Source: an uncultured Oscillospiraceae bacterium
Lineage (GTDB): Bacteria > Bacillota > Clostridia > Oscillospirales > Oscillospiraceae
Assembly: GCA_934621665.1 (NCBI GenBank)
Contig: CAKTUT010000086.1
Span: forward strand, 1-7,523
Direction: 5' to 3'
Length of the DNA: 7,523 bases
Every line of letters begins with the position of its first letter. The stretch's first letter is position 1. Shown one piece after another: positions 1-6,416 of this stretch. A program made the translations under genes and the position numbers. Under the pieces are notes generated by a model that saw nothing but the letters and a program-made list of their open reading frames with translations, did no database searches and had not been told where the DNA came from.

Positions 1-1314
1 ATCTTGGGATATCGCAGAGAAAATGAAACCTATGTAATTGAACCGGAACAGGCATATACGGTTCGAAAAATCTTCGAATTATATGCTTCTGGATTAGGGT
101 ACAAGAAAATCTGCGCTGAGTTGACTCGCCTTGGATGTAAAAATGCACATGACGAGGTGAGCTGGAAAGTTGACCGAATTGGGAGAATTCTTCGCAACGC
201 AACATATAAGGGTTACATTGGCTATAACAAATCCCATAGTGACGGCTACCTAACACAGAAGCGTGTTAACCACAAAGAAGAAAACTTCCAATACATCAAA
301 GGAGATTTTGAAGCCATCGTACCAGAAAGCCTGTGGGATCAGTGCGCAGAAATCCGCAGTCGGAAAAGTGCCGCACAGATAGATGAAAACGGTCACATGC
401 GAAAATTCGGTTCTCAGGAACCGCAGGGTGTTTGGAAACAGAAACTGCGTTGCAGCTGTGGCTCCTCATTTCGAAAGTATCTGTGGCATGTCAACGAGAA
501 CGGAACTCGGACATATGGGTATGAATGTTATCGTCAAAAGCGGAATGTCAGCGTTTCGTTTTTGAAAAAGAACCAGCTTGATGTTACAGATATTTGCCAA
601 ACAAAGAGTATCCCGTCGTGGCAGCTTGAACTGATGGCAAAGAAAGTCTTTGAGTATGTTTGGAAAGACCAGAAAGATGCGGTTTTGCTGGCTTGCAAAA
701 TGTTGGAGGACTGCAATCGGCAAGAGTGTCGTGACAAAAACACCGTATCAGAAAGCCTGTTGAAGCGCAGAGTGACATTGCAGAAAAAGCAGGAGGGTTT
801 GCGGGAAATGTGTGCGCTCGGAGATATTTCGCGTGAAGTGTTCTTGCGGGATAATCAGAAAATCGAGGCAGAGCTTGTGACACTAAAAGCGCAGCTGGAT
901 GATTTGGAGCAGACAGAACGCTCGAAAAATGTCTCGGAGATTGATATAAAGGCCATTCAAAATACACTGAATTGCTGGGTTGACACATCTTTATCAAGCA
1001 TCCCGGAGGAGTTGATTGACGAATTTGTTTTGCAAGTTGTCGTGATAGATGACCAGACCTTTAATTGGACGCTGGATTTGACAGCGCCCGATTCATCTCA
1101 GACAAGGCGCATGAAGCCAAGTGAAATTGCGCTGCTGCAATACAGGGAAAAGCAAACAGGGCGTGACAGTCAATTGGATTCGAGAATCACAAATCCGCAG
1201 ACATTGTGTAGTTTTTCCATTACTGCGGAAGAAGCTGAGGCATATTGTCATACCATTGGCATGAAGTTCTTTCGAAAGAAATGGGAAGACAAAACAGTAA
1301 TCATCAGCATCTGA
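1..1314 (+). CDS. Large serine recombinase, C-terminal part (5' end outside window)
   Basis: DNA recombinase of the large serine family, which integrates or excises mobile elements by cutting and rejoining attachment sites. The open frame continues to the left edge, so the TTG at 4-6 is not a credible start and the N-terminal resolvase domain with the catalytic serine is missing from view. Numbering from base 1, residues about 1-120 match the 'Recombinase' DNA-binding domain (GYRRE at the start, GRILRNATYKGYIGYNK at about 61-77). Residues about 148-200 form a recombinase zinc ribbon with Cys151, Cys153, Cys176 and Cys199, and a variant CxC first pair. Residues about 250-306 are charged and heptad-like, the coiled coil typical of this family. 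About 130 residues follow, ending in an ITAEEAEAYC segment I cannot assign. Codon use is AT-rich compared with all other genes here, which supports acquisition by transfer. The family is secure; the type of element is unknown. Confidence 0.92.
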   Translation: MLGYRRENETYVIEPEQAYTVRKIFELYASGLGYKKICAELTRLGCKNAHDEVSWKVDRIGRILRNATYKGYIGYNKSHSDGYLTQKRVNHKEENFQYIKGDFEAIVPESLWDQCAEIRSRKSAAQIDENGHMRKFGSQEPQGVWKQKLRCSCGSSFRKYLWHVNENGTRTYGYECYRQKRNVSVSFLKKNQLDVTDICQTKSIPSWQLELMAKKVFEYVWKDQKDAVLLACKMLEDCNRQECRDKNTVSESLLKRRVTLQKKQEGLREMCALGDISREVFLRDNQKIEAELVTLKAQLDDLEQTERSKNVSEIDIKAIQNTLNCWVDTSLSSIPEELIDEFVLQVVVIDDQTFNWTLDLTAPDSSQTRRMKPSEIALLQYREKQTGRDSQLDSRITNPQTLCSFSITAEEAEAYCHTIGMKFFRKKWEDKTVIISI

Positions 1315-1321
1315 ACAGGAA

Positions 1322-1354
1322 ATATCCCCAACCGGCCTAGCCGGTTGGGGATAT
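1322..1354 (-). terminator. Perfect hairpin between recombinase and ppdK, probable ppdK terminator
   Basis: Bases 1322-1336 and 1340-1354 are exact reverse complements: a 15-bp stem with a 3-base loop and a GC-rich core (CCCCAACCGGC). It lies 31 bases past the ppdK stop on the minus strand. Read in that direction, the GC core is followed by ATATTTCCTGTTC, a moderately T-rich tail, so it can end ppdK transcription. On the plus strand a T6 run (1371-1376) lies 16 bases past the stem, too far for a classical terminator. The stem is structurally certain; its direction and strength are inferred. It may serve both convergent genes. Confidence 0.6.
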
Positions 1355-1384
1355 GCATATCATGGATTGCTTTTTTACGAGAAC

Positions 1385-4018
1385 TTATTTCCTCTCGTTT
1401 TTGATAGCAGCCTGCGCGGCGGCCAGACGTGCGATGGGCACGCGGAACGGGCTGCACGAGACATAGCTCAGGCCAATGCTGTGGCAGAATTCCACGGTGG
1501 AGGGGTCGCCGCCCTGCTCGCCGCAGATGCCAAGCTTGATGTCCGGACGGGTCTGACGGCCCAGCTCCGCTGCCATCTTGACAAGGCGGCCAACGCCGGC
1601 CTGGTCGAGCTTGGAGAACGGATCGGACTCGTAGATCTTGCGGTCATAGTAGGACGCGAGGAACTTCGACGCGTCGTCGCGGGAGAAGCCGAACGTCATC
1701 TGCGTCAGGTCGTTCGTGCCGAACGAGAAGAACTTGGCATGCTTTGCGATCTCGTCCGCAGTCAGCGCAGCGCGCGGGATCTCAATCATCGTGCCAACCT
1801 TGTATTCCATGTCGCTGCCGGCGTCCTTGATGAGCTTCTTGGCAACCTGGTCGATGACGGACTTGACATAGGCAAGCTCCTTGGCCTCGCCAACCAGCGG
1901 AACCATGATTTCGGGGACGATCTTCCATGCCGGACGACGGCTGCGGACAGCCAGCGCGGCCTTGATGATGGCAGCAGTCTGCATCTTTGCGATTTCGGGA
2001 TAGGTGACGTCCAGACGGCAGCCGCGGTGACCCATCATGGGGTTGAACTCGTGCAGACCGGCGATGACGTGGTTCAGATGCTCAACCGACAGATCCATTT
2101 CCTTGGCCAGTGCGGCGATATCGTCGGGATCGGTCGGGACGAACTCATGCAGAGGCGGATCGAGCAGACGGATGGTAACGGGACGGCCCTTCATGGCCTC
2201 GTAGATGGCCTCAAAGTCGCCCTGCTGCATCGGCTCAAGCTTGGCCAGCGCCTTTTCGCGCTGCTCAGCCGTCTCGGAGACGATCATCTCACGGATGGCC
2301 TTGATGCGGTCGGCCTCAAAGAACATATGCTCGGTACGGCAAAGGCCGATGCCCTCCGCGCCGAATGCGGCAGCCTGCTTTGCGTCGGCGGGCGTATCGG
2401 CGTTGGTGCGGACGCCCAGAACGCGGAACTTGTCCGCCCAGTTCATCAGACGGTTGAAGTCGCCGGAAATGGCGGCGTCAGCGGTCTTGATCTTCTCGCC
2501 GTAGATGTTGCCGGTGGAGCCGTCGATGGAGATCCAGTCGCCCTCTTTGTACGTCTTGCCGCCGAGCTCGAACTTCTTGTGTTCCTCGTCCATCTTGATT
2601 GCGCCGCAGCCGGAGACACAGCAGGTGCCCATGCCGCGCGCAACGACAGCTGCGTGGGAGGTCATGCCGCCGCGGACAGTCAGCACGCCCTGTGCGTAGT
2701 GCATGCCCTCGATATCCTCGGGGCTGGTTTCCAGACGAACCAGAACAACCTTCTGGCCGTTCTTTGCCCACTCGGTCGCGGTTTCTGCGGTAAAGACGAT
2801 CTTGCCGCAGGCAGCGCCGGGGGAGGCGGCAAGGCCGGTGCCGATGACCTTGGCCTTTTTCAGAGCGGCTGCGTCAAACGTGGGATGCAGCAGCGCGTCA
2901 AGGCTCTTCGGGTCGATCATGGCGACGGCTTCTTTTTCGGTAATCATGCCCTCGTCAACCAGATCGCAGGCAATCTTCATGGCCGCGGCAGCGGTGCGCT
3001 TGCCGTTACGCGTCTGGAGCATATAGAGCTTCTTATTTTCAATGGTGAACTCCATGTCCTGCATATCACGATAGTGATACTCAAGCTTGGCGCAGATGTC
3101 AACAAACTGCTTGTACGCCTCGGGCATAACCTCGGCCAGCTGGTCGATGGTCTGCGGCGTGCGGACGCCGGCGACGACGTCCTCGCCCTGTGCGTTCATC
3201 AAAAATTCGCCGAACAGCTTCTTTTCACCGGTGGCGGGGTTACGCGTGAACGCGACGCCCGTGCCGGAGGTATCGCCGGTGTTGCCAAAGACCATGGACT
3301 GGACGTTGACAGCCGTGCCCCAGTCGGAGGGGATGTCGTTCATGCGGCGGTAGTAGATGGCGCGGGGGTTGTCCCAGGAGCGGAAAACGGCCTTGATGGC
3401 GCCCATCAGCTGAACCTTGGGATCCTGCGGGAAGTCCTCACCGAGCTTTTCCTTATACTCGGCCTTGAACTTTTCAGCCAGCTCCTTGAGATCATCGGCG
3501 GTCAGCTCGGTGTCGAGCGTAACGCCGCGAGCTTCCTTCATCTCGTCGATGAGCTGCTCAAAGTACTTCTTGCCGACCTCCATGACGACGTCGGAGTACA
3601 TCTGGATGAAGCGGCGATAGGAATCGTAAGCAAAGCGGGGGTTGTTGGTCTTTTTTGCAAAGGCAACGACAACCTCGTCGTTCAGACCCAGATTCAGGAT
3701 CGTGTCCATCATGCCGGGCATGGAAGCGCGTGCGCCCGAACGCACGGAGACGAGCAGCGGGTTGTACAGGTCACCGAACTTCTTGCCGGTCATTTCCTCC
3801 AGCTTTTCCACGTACTGCATGATTTCCGCTTCGATCTCGGAATTGATCTGACGGTCATCCTTGTAGTACTGTGTGCAGGCCTCGGTGGTGATGGTGAAGC
3901 CCTGCGGAACAGGCATGCCAAGGTTGGTCATTTCGGCCAGATTGGCGCCCTTGCCGCCCAGCAGCTCGCGCATTTTGCCGTTACCCTCAGAGAACAGGTA
4001 GACGAACTTGTGAGACAT
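1385..4018 (-). CDS. ppdK: Pyruvate, phosphate dikinase
   Basis: Complete 877-residue cytoplasmic enzyme, close to the well-studied clostridial protein in length. It interconverts pyruvate + ATP + Pi and PEP + AMP + PPi; in anaerobes it often works with glycolysis and PPi metabolism. The N-terminal nucleotide-binding domain shows GGKGANLAEM (21-30), SVRSGARASMPGMMDT (91-106), DMEF (321-324) and LQTRNGKR (334-341). The swivelling domain carries the phospho-histidine motif GGMTSHAAVVARGMG with His455. The C-terminal PEP/pyruvate barrel has Arg561 (LCRTEH), Arg617 (IRLLDPP), Glu746 (EIPRAAL), Asn769 (FGTNDLTQ) and the catalytic Cys832 (GICGEQGGDP). All key residues are present, so it should be active. 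The ATG at 4016-4018 is preceded by the purine-rich GGAAAGGGG (4027-4035) at 8 bases, which fixes the start. It appears monocistronic: it has its own promoter and a structured leader upstream and a hairpin after its TAA. Codon use is GC-rich and host-like. Confidence 0.98.
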   Translation of the reverse strand: MSHKFVYLFSEGNGKMRELLGGKGANLAEMTNLGMPVPQGFTITTEACTQYYKDDRQINSEIEAEIMQYVEKLEEMTGKKFGDLYNPLLVSVRSGARASMPGMMDTILNLGLNDEVVVAFAKKTNNPRFAYDSYRRFIQMYSDVVMEVGKKYFEQLIDEMKEARGVTLDTELTADDLKELAEKFKAEYKEKLGEDFPQDPKVQLMGAIKAVFRSWDNPRAIYYRRMNDIPSDWGTAVNVQSMVFGNTGDTSGTGVAFTRNPATGEKKLFGEFLMNAQGEDVVAGVRTPQTIDQLAEVMPEAYKQFVDICAKLEYHYRDMQDMEFTIENKKLYMLQTRNGKRTAAAAMKIACDLVDEGMITEKEAVAMIDPKSLDALLHPTFDAAALKKAKVIGTGLAASPGAACGKIVFTAETATEWAKNGQKVVLVRLETSPEDIEGMHYAQGVLTVRGGMTSHAAVVARGMGTCCVSGCGAIKMDEEHKKFELGGKTYKEGDWISIDGSTGNIYGEKIKTADAAISGDFNRLMNWADKFRVLGVRTNADTPADAKQAAAFGAEGIGLCRTEHMFFEADRIKAIREMIVSETAEQREKALAKLEPMQQGDFEAIYEAMKGRPVTIRLLDPPLHEFVPTDPDDIAALAKEMDLSVEHLNHVIAGLHEFNPMMGHRGCRLDVTYPEIAKMQTAAIIKAALAVRSRRPAWKIVPEIMVPLVGEAKELAYVKSVIDQVAKKLIKDAGSDMEYKVGTMIEIPRAALTADEIAKHAKFFSFGTNDLTQMTFGFSRDDASKFLASYYDRKIYESDPFSKLDQAGVGRLVKMAAELGRQTRPDIKLGICGEQGGDPSTVEFCHSIGLSYVSCSPFRVPIARLAAAQAAIKNERK

Positions 4019-4045
4019 TTTGTGAACCCCTTTCCAGTTGTTTGG

Positions 4046-4066
4046 ACAGGACGTCTTTCGTCCTGT
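4046..4066 (-). promoter_or_regulatory. Stem-loop in the ppdK mRNA leader
   Basis: Bases 4046-4053 (ACAGGACG) and 4059-4066 (CGTCCTGT) are exact reverse complements: an 8-bp stem with a 5-base loop, AAAGA in the mRNA. It lies between the predicted ppdK transcription start (near 4104) and the ribosome binding site (4027-4035), ending about 10 bases before it. No T-run follows on the minus strand, so it is not an attenuator of the usual kind. It could stabilise the message or bind a regulator; I match it to no known riboswitch. Confidence 0.5.
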
Positions 4067-4110
4067 GCCAGCGTTTTTGTATTTCTTCTTTGATTTTCTG
4101 ACAAATACAT

Positions 4111-4138
4111 ACTATAACACATTCTGCCTGAAATGCAA
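4111..4138 (-). promoter_or_regulatory. Promoter of ppdK (housekeeping sigma type)
   Basis: On the minus strand the -35 box is TTGCAT (4133-4138), the spacer is 16 bases, and the -10 box is TATAGT (4111-4116). Shifting the -35 by one base gives TTTGCA with 17 bases. Transcription should start near 4104, leaving a leader of about 85 bases. The surrounding AT-rich stretch (about 4080-4200) stands out from the GC-rich genes on both sides. Confidence 0.65.
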
Positions 4139-4285
4139 ACGATAATGAGTAATTTCACCAAAAATTTTTCAAAACGGTCAGATTTTAGAAGAAATTTAAC
4201 GCACTTTGCACAATTGTCACAAGAAGTTGACGAATGGCGGCCGCCTGCGGCGTACAGATGTCCGGCATGCGGAGAATGGACAAAA
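4139..4285. other. Intergenic stretch between noc 3' end and ppdK promoter
   Basis: No gene, RNA gene or clear terminator is visible. The half nearest ppdK (4139-4232) is AT-rich, with A and T runs such as CAAAAATTTTTC (4157-4168). The half nearest noc is GC-rich, with short palindromes (GCGGCCGC near 4240, GCATGC near 4265). None forms a hairpin followed by T residues, so how noc transcription ends is not evident; read-through towards ppdK is possible. Confidence 0.4.
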
Positions 4286-5098
4286 TCAGGGCGCGCGGCG
4301 CTTTGGAATGCGGATGGTCAGGACGATTTCCTGCTCGTTTTCCGTCTGCTCGGTGGACGCGCCGATGCCCGCGTCGGCGGCCAGCTCCAGATGATGGCGG
4401 ACGGAGTTGATCAGCAGCCGTGCGTCGCGCAGGCGAAACGGCGAAAGTGCGCGCGCCGGACGCGCGGGGGCGGACAGCTGCTGGTCGATATACTGCTCGG
4501 TTTTTGCAACCGTCCAGCCGCCAGCGGCAATGAGCCCCTCGCAGCGAAGCTGCGACGTCTCGTCCGGCAGGCGCAGCAGCGCCCGGGCGTGGCGCTCGGT
4601 CAGACCGTGCTCAACCAGACGCGCAAGCACGCTTTCCGGCAGGCGCAGCAGACGGAGCTTATTTGCAACGGCGCTCTGGCTTTTGCCAAGGCGGCGCGCG
4701 GCCTGCTCCTGCGTCAGATGAAACTCACGCATCAGCCGGGCGATGCCCTGCGCCTCCTCCAGAAAGCTCAGGTCGCGCCGCTGGAGGTTTTCAATCAGCG
4801 CCAGCATCCCGGAGGCCTGCTCGTCAGCGGACAGCGCGATGCAGGGCACTTGCGCAAGTCCTGCGATACGCGCGGCGCGCAGACGGCGTTCGCCGGCAAT
4901 CAGCTCCCAGCCGGACGGCGTGCGCCGCACGGAAAGCGGCTGCAAAATGCCGTAGACGGCAATGGAGTCGGCCAGCTCCTGAAGCGCCTGCGGGTCAAAT
5001 ACGCGGCGCGGCTGCGCGGGATTGGGACGGATTTCGCTCACCGGCAGCAAAAGCACCCGGCCGGACGGCACGGTAAGCGGCGATTTTGTGAGAAGCAT
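4286..5098 (-). CDS. noc: ParB/Spo0J-family protein, Noc-like
   Basis: A 270-residue DNA-binding protein of the ParB family, whose members bind CTP, load at specific DNA sites and spread as clamps to organise or segregate the chromosome. The ParB N-terminal nuclease-like domain starts at VSEIRPNPAQPRR (20-32). It contains the CTP-binding motif GERRLRAARIAG (69-80) and ENLQRRDL (103-110). A helix-turn-helix follows (about 127-151), with GKSQSAVANKLRLLRLP and then LTERHARALLRL (166-177). The ANKLRLL and TERHARALL wording resembles Noc, the nucleoid occlusion paralogue of Spo0J, but the split between Noc and Spo0J cannot be settled without a tree. The N-terminus lacks an evident membrane-binding amphipathic helix like that of Bacillus Noc. 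No parA or rsmG neighbour is in the window. The start is well fixed: AGGAGG (5107-5112) sits 8 bases before the ATG. The C-terminal region after about 180 is poorly conserved. Confidence 0.9.
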   Translation of the reverse strand: MLLTKSPLTVPSGRVLLLPVSEIRPNPAQPRRVFDPQALQELADSIAVYGILQPLSVRRTPSGWELIAGERRLRAARIAGLAQVPCIALSADEQASGMLALIENLQRRDLSFLEEAQGIARLMREFHLTQEQAARRLGKSQSAVANKLRLLRLPESVLARLVEHGLTERHARALLRLPDETSQLRCEGLIAAGGWTVAKTEQYIDQQLSAPARPARALSPFRLRDARLLINSVRHHLELAADAGIGASTEQTENEQEIVLTIRIPKRRAP

Positions 5099-5106
5099 CC
5101 GGAAAA

Positions 5107-5112
5107 CCTCCT
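5107..5112 (-). promoter_or_regulatory. Consensus ribosome binding site of noc
   Basis: The minus strand reads AGGAGG, a perfect Shine-Dalgarno sequence, 8 bases before the ATG at 5096-5098. It decides the start codon and implies efficient translation. Confidence 0.85.
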
Positions 5113-5131
5113 GTGGAACATTACGGAAGTT

Positions 5132-5160
5132 ATTGTAAACCGGGTGCGTGGAAAAAGAAC
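5132..5160 (-). promoter_or_regulatory. Possible promoter of noc
   Basis: The minus strand carries a good -10 box, TACAAT (5132-5137). The -35 region, around 5154-5160 (TTCTTT or GTTCTT), is a poor match to TTGACA. Transcription would start near 5125, giving a leader of about 27 bases that includes the AGGAGG site. A promoter is expected here because a terminator lies just upstream (5194-5228). Confidence 0.4.
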
Positions 5161-5193
5161 GCGAAACGGTGCCTCCGGCAGGGATTTTGCGCC

Positions 5194-5228
5194 AAAAACG
5201 TAGGGGCGGACGAGTCGTCCGCCCCTAC
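5194..5228 (-). terminator. Intrinsic terminator of the desulfurase-transporter operon
   Basis: Bases 5200-5212 and 5216-5228 are exact reverse complements (GTAGGGGCGGACG and its complement): a very GC-rich 13-bp stem with a 3-base loop. On the minus strand it is followed at once by GTTTTTGG, with T5 at 5194-5198. It begins 6 bases after the transporter stop codon, the classical place and form of a rho-independent terminator. The arms resemble a palindrome I recall as scattered in gut clostridial genomes, so it may also be one copy of a dispersed repeat; that part is from memory and unverified. Confidence 0.85.
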
Positions 5229-5234
5229 AGGCAT

Positions 5235-6413
5235 TCAGATCTTATGCACCGCGTCGGCGCGCCGGTAGGTTGCGCGCAGCAGGAGCGTCATTGCGGCCAA
5301 AAAGCCCGCCTGCCAAAACGGCAGCAGCCGCATGGTGAGCACGCCGGACAAAACACCAAACAGCGGCGGCATGAGCGTAGAGCCAAGGTAGGCGGCAGCC
5401 ATTTGAATGCCGATGATGGCCTGTGTGTTCTCTGCGCCGAAGTTTGCGGGCGTGGAGTGGATAATTGCCGGATAGATCGGCGCGCAGCCAAGGCCGAAAA
5501 TCAGAAATCCGGCCAGCGCGAGCCCGGCGGAGGCAAGCGGGAGCAGCACGACGGCCACGCCGCCAAGGGCGATGCACGTGCCGAGCGTGATCATTTTGCG
5601 GTCGCCAAGACGGTCGGAGATGAGGCCGGAGACAAAGCGTCCGACGGTCATGCCGATAAAAAAGAGCGAGGCAAACGACGCGGCCTGCTGGGCGCTGACG
5701 CCGCGCGCGCCGACAAGGTAGCTGCTCATCCAGAGCATGGTGGAGTTCTCAGCGGCGCAGTAGCAGAAAAAGGACGCCAGCAGCGACGGAACACCGGGAA
5801 TGCGCACCGCGCCGCGCAGACCGAGCAGCGCTTTCCCGCTTTCGGAGGCTCCCTGCGCGCGGCTTCCGGGCTGGCGCTTCCACACGGGGAGCGTGAGCAG
5901 CAGGACAAGCGCAATGGAAAGCTGAATGACGGCCACAATGCGGTAGCCGGCCATCCATGAGCGGTTGGCCAGCGCCCAGCCCATGATGCACGGGCTGACG
6001 ATTGTGCCCACGCCCCAGAAGCAGTGCAGCCAGCTCATATGGCGCGAGGAATAGTGCAGCGCCACATAGTTATTGAGCGACGAGTCGATTGCACCCGCGC
6101 CAAGACCGTAGGGAACGGCCCAGACGCAGAGCATCCAGAACTCGGTGGAAGCCGAGAAGCCGAACAGCGCCGCGGCAGTCAGCAGGACGCTGATGAGCGT
6201 GACCAGCTGCGTATGCAGTGTGCGGATGAGACGCTCGGAGAGGAGGCTTGAAATGATTGTGCCGCCGGAGATGATCATGGAAATGACGCCCATCGACGAG
6301 ATGGGCACGTTCAGCGCCGGGTAGATGCTGGGCCATGCTGCGCCAAGCAGCGAATCGGGCAGACCAAGCGAAATAAAGGCGAGATAGATGATGCACAGAA
6401 GCAGCGTGTACAT
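5235..6413 (-). CDS. Major facilitator superfamily transporter, substrate unknown
   Basis: A 392-residue integral membrane protein of standard MFS length. About 12 hydrophobic helices can be placed near residues 1-17, 38-58, 70-88, 92-112, 128-150, 156-177, 207-232, 240-263, 273-293, 295-315, 330-352 and 360-380. A basic, small-residue loop (178-205) separates the two halves. The second half carries an MFS signature-A-like loop, GRFVSGLISDRLGDRKM (258-274). Conserved-looking sites include LGLPDSLLGAAWP (16-28), AIDSSLNNYVALHY (108-121) and SWLHCFWGVG (127-136). No substrate can be read from this; a sugar or small organic solute carrier or exporter is possible. The first helix starts at Met1, which is usual for this group. 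The ATG lies 3 bases after the desulfurase stop, and its AAAGG site (6421-6425) lies inside that gene's last codons, so translation is probably coupled. A strong terminator follows 6 bases after the TGA. Confidence 0.9.
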   Translation of the reverse strand: MYTLLLCIIYLAFISLGLPDSLLGAAWPSIYPALNVPISSMGVISMIISGGTIISSLLSERLIRTLHTQLVTLISVLLTAAALFGFSASTEFWMLCVWAVPYGLGAGAIDSSLNNYVALHYSSRHMSWLHCFWGVGTIVSPCIMGWALANRSWMAGYRIVAVIQLSIALVLLLTLPVWKRQPGSRAQGASESGKALLGLRGAVRIPGVPSLLASFFCYCAAENSTMLWMSSYLVGARGVSAQQAASFASLFFIGMTVGRFVSGLISDRLGDRKMITLGTCIALGGVAVVLLPLASAGLALAGFLIFGLGCAPIYPAIIHSTPANFGAENTQAIIGIQMAAAYLGSTLMPPLFGVLSGVLTMRLLPFWQAGFLAAMTLLLRATYRRADAVHKI

Positions 6414-6416
6414 GGC

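Noticed and set aside
4..6. TTG as a start codon for the recombinase.
   Set aside because: The frame is open to the window edge and the catalytic domain is missing, so the real start must lie upstream.
1371..1376. T6 run as the T-tract of a plus-strand terminator for the recombinase.
   Set aside because: It is 16 bases from the stem at 1322-1354, too far for a standard intrinsic terminator; a weak contribution cannot be excluded.
1367..4093. A 908-codon open frame on the plus strand, antisense to ppdK.
   Set aside because: It covers a complete ppdK with every catalytic residue in place. The long open antisense frame is a by-product of GC-rich codon use, and its translation shows no recognisable domain.
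4210..4217. ACAATTGT palindrome as an operator.
   Set aside because: The symmetry does not extend past 8 bases, it is upstream of the ppdK -35 box by about 70 bases, and such short palindromes occur by chance in AT-rich DNA.
4239..4282. GC-rich palindromes after noc as its terminator.
   Set aside because: Stems are only 4-5 bp with tiny loops or are self-complementary cores, and no T run follows on the minus strand.
4133..5203. A 356-codon plus-strand frame across the noc gene.
   Set aside because: It is antisense to a clear ParB-family gene with a perfect ribosome binding site, and its Arg/Gln/Ala-rich translation resembles no protein family.
5148..5960. A 270-codon plus-strand frame across the terminator and transporter.
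   Set aside because: It runs through the hairpin terminator and opposite a 12-helix transporter; the predicted protein is Arg/Gly/His-rich low-information sequence.
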